The notes below the pieces were generated by a model. The model saw nothing but the letters and a program-made list of their open reading frames with translations. It was not told the origin of the DNA and searched no databases. Positions 1-6,984 of a stretch of 46,319 nt of DNA are shown here, in pieces. Location: assembly GCA_002720055.1 (NCBI GenBank), contig PBGH01000010.1:1-46319 (forward strand), in the 5' to 3' direction. This DNA comes from Methanobacteriota archaeon. GTDB taxonomy: Archaea > Thermoplasmatota > Poseidoniia > Poseidoniales > Thalassarchaeaceae. Both the position numbers and the translations under genes were made by a program. The first letter of the stretch is position 1. Each line of letters opens with the position of its first letter.

Positions 1-90
1 GCGGCTGGTGGCGGAGGGGGTGGAGCCTGGGGGGCGGCTGGTGGCGGAGGGGGTGGAGGCTGGGGGGCGGCTGGTGGCGGGGGGGGTGGT
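1..90. repeat. Three GC-rich 33-bp tandem repeats
   Basis: Units begin at 1, 34 and 67 with the same GCGGCTGGTGGCGG start; the third decays after about 24 bases. The 33-bp period equals 11 codons, so copy-number change keeps the frame. Base composition is far more GC-rich than the rest of the window. This is a coding minisatellite within the proline-rich gene; there are no spacers, so it is not CRISPR. Confidence 0.85.
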
Positions 91-113
91 CGTTTGGCTC
101 CATCCTCAGACAT
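1..113 (-). CDS. Proline-rich repeat protein, N-terminus only (cut by window edge)
   Basis: Reading leftward from an ATG at 113, the frame gives MSEDGAKR followed by runs of proline and alanine (PPPPPPAAPQ-type units of 11 residues) that continue off the left edge. The direction is supported by the short acidic/basic start before the repeats and by the gene lying about 58 bp behind apt on the same strand. Such Pro/Ala-rich cytoplasmic tails often precede membrane domains in archaeal proteins, but the rest is not visible, so no function can be given. The opposite strand is also open here (glycine-rich), and I judged it the shadow because it has no start inside the window. Confidence 0.5.
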   Translation of the reverse strand, partial: MSEDGAKRPPPPPPAAPQPPPPPPPAAPQAPPPPPPA

Positions 114-171
114 GGGTATCAGGCATAGGAGAGGCTTGCTCCCTTTGAAAGAATCGGGAGAAGGGTTCGTT

Positions 172-714
172 TCATGCTGGGTAAGTTAACAAAGAATATA
201 CTTGAATCGGAGATATCGCTTCCCTAGCTCCAAGTCCGTCCAATTCGATTAAAAACATTGCACCGAGAATTGATGCGCCACGGGCTTCGCATAGCTTAGC
301 ACAAGCAGAGATTGTCCCTCCCGTGGCTAGAAGGTCATCGATAATTATAGCCTGCTGACCGGGTTGTATTGCATCTTCATGGATTTCAAGAATGTTGGAT
401 CCATACTCAAGAGAGTACTCTTGGCTCAGTGTGATGTGAGGAAGCTTGCCGGACTTTCTGACTGGAACGAATCCGCATCCAATCCTATCTGCCAATAAGG
501 GCCCGAAGATGAATCCCCTAGCTTCCGGTCCAACGATTAGATCCGGGGTCCAGCCGAGCTTTTGTAGGTCCTCGGTGAACCGGTCTGTAATGGAAGAAAG
601 CAGACCTGGTTCGCCGAGGACCGGTGTGATGTCTCTAAACATCACCCCGTCAATGGGGAAGTTCGGCACAGTTCTAACTGTATTCTTGAGCGTGTGGATC
701 AAGTCATCGGACAT
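172..714 (-). CDS. apt: Adenine phosphoribosyltransferase
   Basis: Salvages adenine to AMP using PRPP in the cytoplasm. The 180-residue length is normal for the family. Visible motifs are GPEARGF near residue 63, the VRKSGKLP stretch near 85, and the PRPP-binding loop DDLLATGGT at about 125-133. The ATG at 714 gives the expected N-terminal helix before FPIDGVMFRDITP. It lies 64 bp behind the purine permease gene on the same strand, so uptake and salvage of purines are probably co-expressed, although a TATA-like site in the gap suggests apt may also have its own promoter. Identification is secure. Confidence 0.95.
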   Translation of the reverse strand: MSDDLIHTLKNTVRTVPNFPIDGVMFRDITPVLGEPGLLSSITDRFTEDLQKLGWTPDLIVGPEARGFIFGPLLADRIGCGFVPVRKSGKLPHITLSQEYSLEYGSNILEIHEDAIQPGQQAIIIDDLLATGGTISACAKLCEARGASILGAMFLIELDGLGAREAISPIQVYSLLTYPA

Positions 715-768
715 GCTGTTAGCTCCTTGGGAGTTCGAAACACCCCGTTCTTCTGGGCTATGTTTCGC

Positions 769-776
769 TTATACTC
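769..776 (-). promoter_or_regulatory. Possible TATA box for apt
   Basis: On the minus strand GAGTATAAG lies about 54 bp before the apt ATG, next to the end of the permease gene. A start site 25-27 bases downstream would leave a leader of roughly 28 bases. Seen by eye only; it fits archaeal promoter spacing but is weak. Confidence 0.3.
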
Positions 777-778
777 AA

Positions 779-2194
779 TCAGTCGATAGTGACGTTTCCG
801 TAGAACAGAATCATCGCTATTGCGAGACCCCACATCACCATGCTGATTTCCTTATGCTTTCCAGCAAGGGCGTTAATCAGAACATACGTAATGATACCCC
901 AGGCTATTCCAGCAGCAATCGAATAAGTGAATGGCATCATTACCATAGTAACGAATGCTGGAATTGAGTTTGTCGTATCTGACCAGTCAATATCTGCGGC
1001 CTGCCTCATCATCATAGCCCCGATTATCACAAGCGCGGGTGCGGCCGCAAATGTGGGTATCTGCTTGAAGACGCCTGCTAGGAGGAGTCCCGAGAGCATC
1101 AGAACTCCAACTGTGACTGCAACTAATCCTGTTTTTCCTCCTTCCTCTACTCCGGCTGCAGATTCAATGTAAGTGGTAGTAGTACTGGTTCCAAATGCTG
1201 CACCGATTATTGTAGCTCCTGCGTCGGACATGAATGCCTCGTCGGAGTTCTGTAGTTCGTCGGTTTCCTCGTCGACATATCCAGCTTGGCGCCCTACTGA
1301 ATAAAGCGTGCCCGCCGTGTCGAATATATCTACGAAAAGGAATGCGACCATGACCATGAAGAAGTCGGCATATGACACTCCGTCTCCAAGATCGCCCAGA
1401 CCGCTGTCGCCAAACGCAGCAAGGAAGGATTCCTCTGGGAAGTTGGCCACATCAAACAAAGCTGCGGAGTCAAACGTAACGGAATCTACGCTGTTATAGG
1501 GGTCCGACGCTCCTAGAATCCATCCTCCCAATACGGTGGTTCCGAGAATTCCATAGACAATTGCTCCTTTGATCCCTCTCGCCATCATCGCAGTGATTGC
1601 GATAAGGCAAATCATGGCCCAGACCTCCCCATTGAGATGGTCTGCCCCATCTAACTGATGAGTTAGCTGAACTAAGGTAGCGTCGTCATTAACGATCCAA
1701 CCCATCTCTCTCAAGCCAATTATGGCTAGGAACATCCCGATTCCAGCTCCTGTAGCTATCTTAAGGTCGGTTGGAATCGAGTTTATCATCGCAGTCCTAG
1801 CACCGACTTGGGGTAGAGACAGGATGAGGAACAAAATTCCCTCAATGAAGACGGCGAATAGCGCCATCTCCCATCCGATGCCATTGTCTCCTAGAACAAT
1901 AGTGAACGCGAAGTAAGCGTTCAGGCCCATGCCCGGGGCCAAGGCGAACGGCAGGTTCGCCCACAATCCCATGATGACGCAACCCACGAACGCAGCAACT
2001 GCGGTCGCGAACAACGCATCATCGAAGGGTATTCCTGTTCCCTCAGGCATGAAGCCCAAGGAAAGCATATCGGGGTTGACGAATAGAATGTACGCCATCG
2101 TGAGGAAGGTGGTAACACCCGCCCTCAGCTCTCCCTCTAGGGAACTACCCTTCTCTGTATATCCAAAGTAGTCATCCAATTGTTTTACTTCCAT
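779..2194 (-). CDS. NCS2-family purine (guanine/hypoxanthine/adenine) permease
   Basis: A 471-residue polytopic membrane protein of the AzgA/PbuG branch of the NCS2 family, which imports purine bases by proton symport. The N-terminal LRAGVTTFLTMAYILFVNP near residues 24-42 is the family hallmark, followed by GMGLNAYFAF around residue 88 and the TSTTTTYIESAAGVEEGGKTG region near 318-338. Length is usual for AzgA-like proteins. It is followed on the same strand by apt, which would convert imported adenine to AMP. A GGTGA Shine-Dalgarno-like sequence (2199-2203) sits just before the ATG, and a palindrome lies upstream. The exact base transported cannot be told from sequence. Confidence 0.93.
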   Translation of the reverse strand: MEVKQLDDYFGYTEKGSSLEGELRAGVTTFLTMAYILFVNPDMLSLGFMPEGTGIPFDDALFATAVAAFVGCVIMGLWANLPFALAPGMGLNAYFAFTIVLGDNGIGWEMALFAVFIEGILFLILSLPQVGARTAMINSIPTDLKIATGAGIGMFLAIIGLREMGWIVNDDATLVQLTHQLDGADHLNGEVWAMICLIAITAMMARGIKGAIVYGILGTTVLGGWILGASDPYNSVDSVTFDSAALFDVANFPEESFLAAFGDSGLGDLGDGVSYADFFMVMVAFLFVDIFDTAGTLYSVGRQAGYVDEETDELQNSDEAFMSDAGATIIGAAFGTSTTTTYIESAAGVEEGGKTGLVAVTVGVLMLSGLLLAGVFKQIPTFAAAPALVIIGAMMMRQAADIDWSDTTNSIPAFVTMVMMPFTYSIAAGIAWGIITYVLINALAGKHKEISMVMWGLAIAMILFYGNVTID

Positions 2195-2220
2195 TTTTTC
2201 ACCTTATTTTCTTTTCCAGC

Positions 2221-2238
2221 GGTGAGTTATCACTCACC
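2221..2238. promoter_or_regulatory. Inverted repeat ahead of the purine permease, possible operator
   Basis: GGTGAGT-TATC-ACTCACC is a perfect 7-bp inverted repeat with a 4-bp centre, 27 bp before the permease ATG. A TATA-like TGTACATAAG (minus strand, 2262-2271) would place transcription start near 2240, so the palindrome would cover the start region, the place for a repressor. It could instead form an RNA hairpin in the leader. Function is inferred. Confidence 0.4.
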
Positions 2239-2261
2239 TAGTTGCTCCAGTGACAGCACGG

Positions 2262-2271
2262 CTTATGTACA
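2262..2271 (-). promoter_or_regulatory. Possible TATA element for the permease-apt unit
   Basis: Minus-strand TGTACATAAG lies about 68-77 bp before the permease ATG. Placement relative to the palindrome at 2221-2238 is what makes it interesting. The match to an archaeal TATA box is imperfect. Confidence 0.25.
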
Positions 2272-2283
2272 ATCTCTACGTAA

Positions 2284-2298
2284 ATGGAAATTTTCCAT
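2284..2298. repeat. Perfect 7-1-7 palindrome downstream of the beta-CASP gene
   Basis: ATGGAAA-T-TTTCCAT lies about 13 bp past the beta-CASP stop codon and about 90 bp before the permease start. It could be a second protein-binding site for the permease promoter or part of the 3' end signal of the nuclease transcript. No T-run strong enough for a confident terminator call is seen. Confidence 0.35.
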
Positions 2299-2311
2299 GT
2301 CGGATGATGAA

Positions 2312-3616
2312 TTATCCGAGTTCCAAAGTTTTGGTGTTTGACGGGATGTGTACCCTTGTTTCCTCTGCAATTTCAGAGGCAATCTCCTGTGCTGGCCCAT
2401 CTTCAGCATGGAAGATTACAGTCTCATCAGGAGAGCATTTCCTAACAAATTCACAGATCGAGTCATGATCAGCGTGATTAGAGAGGTCGAACTTATCTAT
2501 TTCGAGAGGGATTCTTGTCTGGCGACCGTAGACATTCAGGGTCCCTGTTTCCAACAGCTTCCGACCTCCTGAGCCTTCTGCCTGGTAGCCTGTCAGCAGT
2601 ATTGCGTTCGAACTATCGTGTCTTAGCCTATTTAGATACCAAATTGCTGGGCCCCCATCTAGCATACCACTAGTGGAAACGATTACGTCCGCTCCCATGG
2701 CCCTTTTTCGGTCAGCCTTCCCACTCACCCTCTTAGCCCACTTGTAAGCTGCTTCCATCTCATTTGGACTTCTGATAAAATCTCGACAGGTTAGCCATTC
2801 CCTTGTTACTCTGGTGCCCATTCCATCGTAATGAACATTCAATTCTGGAGCCTCTCTGTGAAGGATTCTGAGGATATCCTGACCTCTGCCGGAGGCGAAG
2901 GCCGGGATCAATGCGGTCCCACCTCTGGAGACCACTTCCATGACTCTAGACACTAGTCTGCTTTCCTCTTCAGATCTATCTGGATGCTGCCGGCCCCCAT
3001 ATGTTCCCTCTATGCAAAGAATGTCACATTTCCTTGGTGTTGCCTTGATCGCATTGGGACTATCTCTGGTGTCTAGATCCCCTGTCCACAAGATACTCAG
3101 CTCAGGGGTCTTAATCTCGATCATTGCTGCTCCTGGAATGTGTCCTGCACGTAGAAGCCGACATTGCCATTGACCTACCTCGAACCAGGTGTCGAACTGA
3201 TGTTCCACCCATGACGCCAGGGCCTCTTCGAGGTCTCTTTTATCCCAACCCAGAGGGTATCCTTCAATGTCTGATACCTTGTATGTATCTGACCACATTA
3301 TTTCGGAGACAGCAGCTGTTAGTCTTGTCCCGTGTAGCCTTGCTCCGTGGGTTGTTAGCCATGGAGCCATTCCAATATGATCGATATGAGCATGAGTAAA
3401 TATTGCGTCTTGGACAAAAGGGGCCTCGGAAGGATATCGGGGCGGCTTGGTGGGTGCTAGGCCATAGTCAATGAGTAATCTCGTCCCTGTTCTATCCTCT
3501 AATATGCACCCGACGTTGCCAACCTCACCAGCACCACCAAGGAAGTGTATTCTTATTCCCTTTTTTGGAGGATTTTCGGGATAGAGGGTAGTACTTCCCG
3601 CACTGTAGAGAACCAT
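2312..3616 (-). CDS. Beta-CASP metallo-beta-lactamase-fold RNA nuclease (archaeal CPSF/RNase J-like)
   Basis: A 434-residue metal-dependent RNA nuclease, likely in mRNA processing or decay. The metal site is complete: THAHIDH at residues 72-78 (motif 2), the His in GHIPGAAM near 158 (motif 3), and WTGDLD near 177 (motif 4). The beta-CASP insert carries its own marks: CIEGTYGG near 199 (motif A), SNHADHDS near 378 (motif B) and FHAEDG near 400 (motif C). There is no N-terminal KH region, so it is not the long aCPSF1 that terminates transcription; it resembles the short aCPSF2 / RNase J-like forms. Endo- versus exonuclease action cannot be decided. Divergent from the ferredoxin operon. Confidence 0.9.
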   Translation of the reverse strand: MVLYSAGSTTLYPENPPKKGIRIHFLGGAGEVGNVGCILEDRTGTRLLIDYGLAPTKPPRYPSEAPFVQDAIFTHAHIDHIGMAPWLTTHGARLHGTRLTAAVSEIMWSDTYKVSDIEGYPLGWDKRDLEEALASWVEHQFDTWFEVGQWQCRLLRAGHIPGAAMIEIKTPELSILWTGDLDTRDSPNAIKATPRKCDILCIEGTYGGRQHPDRSEEESRLVSRVMEVVSRGGTALIPAFASGRGQDILRILHREAPELNVHYDGMGTRVTREWLTCRDFIRSPNEMEAAYKWAKRVSGKADRKRAMGADVIVSTSGMLDGGPAIWYLNRLRHDSSNAILLTGYQAEGSGGRKLLETGTLNVYGRQTRIPLEIDKFDLSNHADHDSICEFVRKCSPDETVIFHAEDGPAQEIASEIAEETRVHIPSNTKTLELG

Positions 3617-3678
3617 GAATATTCCTAATCACAACTAGGATATGAATGAGACCCCCACCCTACCACTTCCACTGGAGA

Positions 3679-3688
3679 ATTATAATAT
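3679..3688 (-). promoter_or_regulatory. Probable TATA box for the beta-CASP gene
   Basis: On the minus strand CATATTATAAT lies about 65 bp before the ATG at 3616, giving a predicted leader near 40 bases. It sits in the A/T-rich 256-bp gap (3617-3872) between two divergent genes, which otherwise holds no gene I can support. Confidence 0.4.
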
Positions 3689-3816
3689 GCTGTTATCCAT
3701 ATTCTAAACCATTATTCCGAGCTAAAGATGAACGAAAGTTTATCGTCCTGAGATGAAAGAACTTCAGATGGCTATATCACGTTTTGAAATAATCAGAATA
3801 ATTTCCGGTTTATTCC

Positions 3817-3824
3817 AATATATC
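3817..3824 (+). promoter_or_regulatory. Probable TATA box for the ferredoxin-GGGP synthase operon
   Basis: AATATATC lies about 50 bp before the ferredoxin ATG. A start 25-27 bases downstream gives a leader near 25 bases. An in-frame TGA at 3864-3866 rules out a longer protein, which also fixes the gene start. Confidence 0.4.
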
Positions 3825-3872
3825 TCAGTTCCATTCGAAATAAAGGGGTAGGGGAGATAACATTGAGAGGGG

Positions 3873-4136
3873 ATGCCACTTGGCGGGAACGTGCCCAGAA
3901 GACCCGGATATCTTTTCGAGGTTGATGACGATCGGTGCTTTGGATGTGCGGCCTGCGTAGCCCTTTGTCCAGTAGACGCATTGTCACTAGAAGGAATTCT
4001 AGCTGTAGTAGAAGAACCAAAGTGTACCCACTGTGAGCACTGCATACCTGCATGCCCTGTTCACGCTCTTTCCATCGTTAATGTTGATTTGGAACTTCAA
4101 GGTCTCGTTGCCTCAGCTATCGGGGCTAACGTATGA
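3873..4136 (+). CDS. 2[4Fe-4S] ferredoxin
   Basis: An 87-residue soluble electron carrier with two complete iron-sulfur motifs: C22-x2-C25-x2-C28-x3-C32 and C51-x2-C54-x2-C57-x3-C61, each closed by Cys-Pro. It is first in a tight operon: its stop overlaps the start of the next gene by 4 bp and GGGP synthase follows. In methanogens a ferredoxin encoded next to geranylgeranyl reductase supplies electrons for saturating archaeal lipids, so a lipid role is a reasonable inference here, although the full reductase in this window is 27 kb away. Protein family is certain; redox partner is not. Confidence 0.9.
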   Translation: MPLGGNVPRRPGYLFEVDDDRCFGCAACVALCPVDALSLEGILAVVEEPKCTHCEHCIPACPVHALSIVNVDLELQGLVASAIGANV

Positions 4137-4783
4137 AAAAAGTCATTGTTTTGGGCAATACACTTGATGCGCTCTCCGCAGCTCATTACATTCTAGATAC
4201 TTGTCGAAATACAGAAATTCAGCTAATTGCAGAAACAGCAGAGATAGGGCTATCTGCAGAAGCACCGGGGATCTTCAAGAAATGGCCTCCCTGCCCGAAC
4301 CATTGGATCTCAGATATGAAATCTCAGACCCCTAACAAAGAATCAACTGCAGTTAGAAGATCGTGGTTCGAAAAAGCTCTAGCAATTCAACTGTCCAACA
4401 GGGGGTGCAACATACAACTGAAAACCAGAGTCTCGACAATTACGCCAGATCAGATTCATGTCGTAGGTGCAGGAGCTATTGGAACTAGCACTATCCACTA
4501 CGATGTAATCTTAGACTTCAGACAGCATATTATCGGTCCAGAGTGGTTCGGGGGCATCATTTCGTCTAGATTGGAAGCACCCGAAGAAATTTCAGGAATT
4601 AGGTCCGATGGAACCACTGAGGTATGGATCAACCAGGAGAGTGAACACGTGAACAATTGGATTCAGACAACTACTTGGAACGGCGAAGACCCTAGGAATG
4701 CACTGATTCAAGACATCGAGGAGGGCATTTTCAAAGCAAGGTCAAAAGTTGATACAATTATACAGCCCTCTGATAGTAGGTAG
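4133..4783 (+). CDS. Uncharacterised protein resembling a truncated FAD-dependent (geranylgeranyl-reductase-like) fold
   Basis: 216 residues. The start KKVIVLGNTLDALSAAHYIL has the shape of a beta-alpha-beta dinucleotide fold, but the GxGxxG loop is replaced by GNTLDA. Around residues 83-105, RRSWFEKALAIQLSNRG followed by a strand recalls the helix in reductases and FAD monooxygenases where an Arg precedes 'FD..LA..A...G'. The later half of such enzymes, including a GDAAG motif, is missing. It overlaps the ferredoxin by 4 bp and ends 3 bp before GGGP synthase, so it is very likely translated with them. It may be a non-catalytic partner or a decayed paralog; I do not recognise a named family. 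Confidence 0.6.
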   Translation: MKKVIVLGNTLDALSAAHYILDTCRNTEIQLIAETAEIGLSAEAPGIFKKWPPCPNHWISDMKSQTPNKESTAVRRSWFEKALAIQLSNRGCNIQLKTRVSTITPDQIHVVGAGAIGTSTIHYDVILDFRQHIIGPEWFGGIISSRLEAPEEISGIRSDGTTEVWINQESEHVNNWIQTTTWNGEDPRNALIQDIEEGIFKARSKVDTIIQPSDSR

Positions 4784-4786
4784 AAC

Positions 4787-5584
4787 ATGGGTGGACTACG
4801 CGAATACCTCTGCGACACTAGCATGGGGTGCAGGCACAGCATACTCATAGATCCAGCAGATCAGACTCCTGAGGTGGCAGCCAATAGGGCGATGGCTGCC
4901 GTACATGCAGGATCTAGGATGGTACTAGTGGGGGGTTCATCAAATACCGACATGGAAAATGTTCACAGGACAGTTGTTGCAATTAAAGAGGCACTAGAAT
5001 TAGTCACATGGGCCTCAAGCCAAGATTCAGATGCCCAAGGAGACCTTCAAGTCCCAGTATTACTTTTTCCACAGGGCGCAGCAGCTCTCTCTCCAGCAGC
5101 CGACGGAATTACATTCATGATGCTAATGAACTCTAGGGAAACCAGATTTCTCATAGGAGAGCAAATCAGAGGAGCACCATTTGTGAAGGAAGCAGGAATT
5201 GAGCCAGTCCCTATGGGTTACGTGATTTGTGAACCGGGGGGGAGGGCAGGACAGGTAGGAAAGGCAGATCTCATCGGCCCAAATGAAACAGACAGAGTAT
5301 CAGCCTATGCAATGGCAGCGCAGTTTCTAGGCTTCAGCATGTTGTATCTAGAAGCTGGCAGCGGTGCGGAAACCCCAGTAAATCAAGAACTAATTACTGC
5401 TGCCAGGAATGCATGCGACCTTCCTCTAATTATTGGTGGTGGAATAAGGGATATAGAGGCCGCAAGTAAGGCGGTCGATGCGGGCGCAGACTGGATCGTA
5501 ACGGGTAACCTAACCGAAGAGTTCGATGATGCAAGCAAGCTACAGGAGATACTAACTATGTTGGTTAACAGCATCAGTAGATAG
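4787..5584 (+). CDS. Geranylgeranylglyceryl phosphate synthase
   Basis: Joins glycerol-1-phosphate to geranylgeranyl diphosphate, the first committed step of archaeal ether lipid synthesis. The 265-residue TIM barrel shows ILIDP at 19-23 (metal/diphosphate Asp), GGSS at 49-52, LFPQG near 96, YLEAGSGA near 187 and GGGIRD near 214, the last two binding the phosphate of glycerol-1-phosphate. Third gene of the ferredoxin operon, 3 bp after the FAD-fold-like gene. The homologous bacterial PcrB uses a shorter or longer prenyl chain, but the archaeal context makes GGGP synthase the natural call. Confidence 0.93.
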   Translation: MGGLREYLCDTSMGCRHSILIDPADQTPEVAANRAMAAVHAGSRMVLVGGSSNTDMENVHRTVVAIKEALELVTWASSQDSDAQGDLQVPVLLFPQGAAALSPAADGITFMMLMNSRETRFLIGEQIRGAPFVKEAGIEPVPMGYVICEPGGRAGQVGKADLIGPNETDRVSAYAMAAQFLGFSMLYLEAGSGAETPVNQELITAARNACDLPLIIGGGIRDIEAASKAVDAGADWIVTGNLTEEFDDASKLQEILTMLVNSISR

Positions 5585-5629
5585 ACAGAAAGCAGTCATC
5601 CTCATACGCCTCAACGATACACATCATCC

Positions 5630-6112
5630 ATGGCGGAGGCATCTTGTCCATGCTGTAATTCTGAGATGGACCTCCACGGAGACGTAGTTTCCGGTCATAT
5701 GCACTACTGCACCTTTTGCTATGGGATTATGGCCAGTGACAGATGGCTATCAACAAATATGAGACAGCCAGTACTCAGAAATGTCAGGAATGGCGTTTTC
5801 GAGGCAGGAATCAGTGCAGGATACAGATGCCCCACATGTGATGGTGAAATGGTCAAAGGACCCGTCCCTACCACAGAAGGAACAACAATCGAAGTCGATG
5901 GGTGCCTAAAATGCGGATCCCTATGGTTCGACAATAGGGAAATGGAACCTTTCATACCAGAAATAAGAGAGATTACGAAGAAAAACGATCCAAGCCGAGA
6001 ATATCGGAGAGCGAACTCCCCATCTGCAGTGGCACGAGGCCTGATTTCCGAGGTTTTCGGTGCGATTACTTCGTTTGCGGGAAAGAAAAACGACGACTTA
6101 GAAGAGGAGTAA
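5630..6112 (+). CDS. Double zinc-ribbon protein (zf-TFIIB type)
   Basis: 160 residues with two zinc knuckle pairs: C6/C9 with C27/C30, and C67/C70 with C92/C95. The second pair has the zf-TFIIB pattern CPTC...DGCLKCGSLWFD, seen in small proteins of unknown role in many bacteria and archaea. The C-terminal third is charged and ends in an acidic tail. It begins 45 bp after GGGP synthase on the same strand and could be the last gene of that transcript. Despite the domain name, nothing here shows that it is a transcription factor; it could equally act as a metal-binding or assembly protein. Confidence 0.75.
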   Translation: MAEASCPCCNSEMDLHGDVVSGHMHYCTFCYGIMASDRWLSTNMRQPVLRNVRNGVFEAGISAGYRCPTCDGEMVKGPVPTTEGTTIEVDGCLKCGSLWFDNREMEPFIPEIREITKKNDPSREYRRANSPSAVARGLISEVFGAITSFAGKKNDDLEEE

Positions 6113-6116
6113 CCTG

Positions 6117-6536
6117 TTATTTCGTTAATCGATCTATCTCGGATTCCATATCTAGGACTAGTAGCAGTAACTCCTCCTCATTTCTGAGAAGCCTAGAATT
6201 CTCCTGTTGAAGATCCTCCACACGACTAGAATCCTCTTCGACCGATTTCCTTCTTGACTTTTCATTAATTAGGGAAACCTCAAGCTTTCTAACCTTGGAA
6301 TCAGCAACACGCAAACGCTCTTCCATTTGACTAATGCGAGAGGATTCTAAGACACCATCATCGGTGACTAACTCAGCCTCACGCACACGTCTTCTTAAAT
6401 TCGCAATCTCTTCCTCTAGGCGGATCACATCGTCCCACCTTGAAACCACCTCTTCGACAAGCCTATTTCGAGGAATGCCACCTAATCTTTTCCTAAGATC
6501 GATGCCTCCGTCCTCCGGAGGGGTGTTCACAGTCAT
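6117..6536 (-). CDS. Coiled-coil protein of unknown function
   Basis: 139 residues, soluble, no signal peptide or membrane segment. After a short proline-rich start and a basic patch (RKRLGGIPRNR) the whole chain from about residue 28 is a strongly charged heptad-like helix ending in DMESEIDRLTK. It is convergent with the zinc-ribbon gene (4-bp gap) and divergent from the LX gene. Its start next to a conserved ribosomal operon and good codon use make it likely real. A structural or scaffold role is possible; no family recognised. Confidence 0.7.
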   Translation of the reverse strand: MTVNTPPEDGGIDLRKRLGGIPRNRLVEEVVSRWDDVIRLEEEIANLRRRVREAELVTDDGVLESSRISQMEERLRVADSKVRKLEVSLINEKSRRKSVEEDSSRVEDLQQENSRLLRNEEELLLLVLDMESEIDRLTK

Positions 6537-6615
6537 CCTAATCTATTCCAACCATGCATGCATCCACTTGAACCTTGAGGGAGATCCTGTGCCATTAAGC
6601 ACATCTAGGACCCGC

Positions 6616-6637
6616 TTGGGTTAAACCGGGAACCCAA
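6616..6637 (+). promoter_or_regulatory. Hairpin-forming inverted repeat just before the L18a/LX start
   Basis: TTGGGTT and AACCCAA, 7 bp each, are separated by 8 bases (AAACCGGG) and end 12 bp before the ribosomal protein ATG. In the mRNA this could fold next to the ribosome binding region and serve for feedback control, or it may be a DNA operator. Seen by eye, function inferred. Confidence 0.35.
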
Positions 6638-6649
6638 CTCGGTAGCGAT

Positions 6650-6916
6650 ATGAAGGCGTTCAGAGCAAAGGGTTCTTTCAGAGCCGGCAAGAGGAACCAA
6701 CCATTCAACATAGATTTGGTAGCGAAGAATAAGGATGACGCCATGGAGAGGGTTATGTCAAACCTCGGTAGCAGGCATAGAGTGTCTAGAAGATTCGTTA
6801 CTCTCGACGAGATCAAACAAATCGACCCATCTGATTCAGTTGCTCCTGTCGTCGAAGCTTATTTTGGTGGAACCGACACCTTGGATAACGACTCACCAGC
6901 ACCAGAGGAAGAGTAG
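6650..6916 (+). CDS. rpl18a: 50S ribosomal protein L18a (L20a / LX)
   Basis: Small archaeal large-subunit ribosomal protein, homologous to part of eukaryotic eL20. The start KAFRAKGSFRAGKRNQPF and the middle LGSRHRVSRR around residues 38-47 are the family signature. Length 88 is slightly long because of an acidic C-terminal tail (PAPEEE). In many archaea this gene is directly followed by prefoldin alpha and ftsY; here those genes come about 2.4 kb later on the same strand, after three other genes. Confidence 0.93.
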   Translation: MKAFRAKGSFRAGKRNQPFNIDLVAKNKDDAMERVMSNLGSRHRVSRRFVTLDEIKQIDPSDSVAPVVEAYFGGTDTLDNDSPAPEEE

Positions 6917-6984
6917 GCTCTTTGTCTTCGAGACCCATCATTTCTGGGCAATTGTGAAAACTAACTCTAACCGGGCCTAGACCA

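Noticed and set aside
1..90. CRISPR-like repeat
   Set aside because: Units are contiguous, GC-rich and in frame, with no spacers.
1..189. Glycine-rich open frame on the plus strand across the repeats
   Set aside because: It has no start in the window and runs into the end of apt antisense; the minus-strand frame has an ATG, a natural N-terminus and the orientation of the neighbours.
446..967. 173-codon open frame antisense to apt and the permease
   Set aside because: Shadow of two well-identified genes, no recognisable domain, no own start signal.
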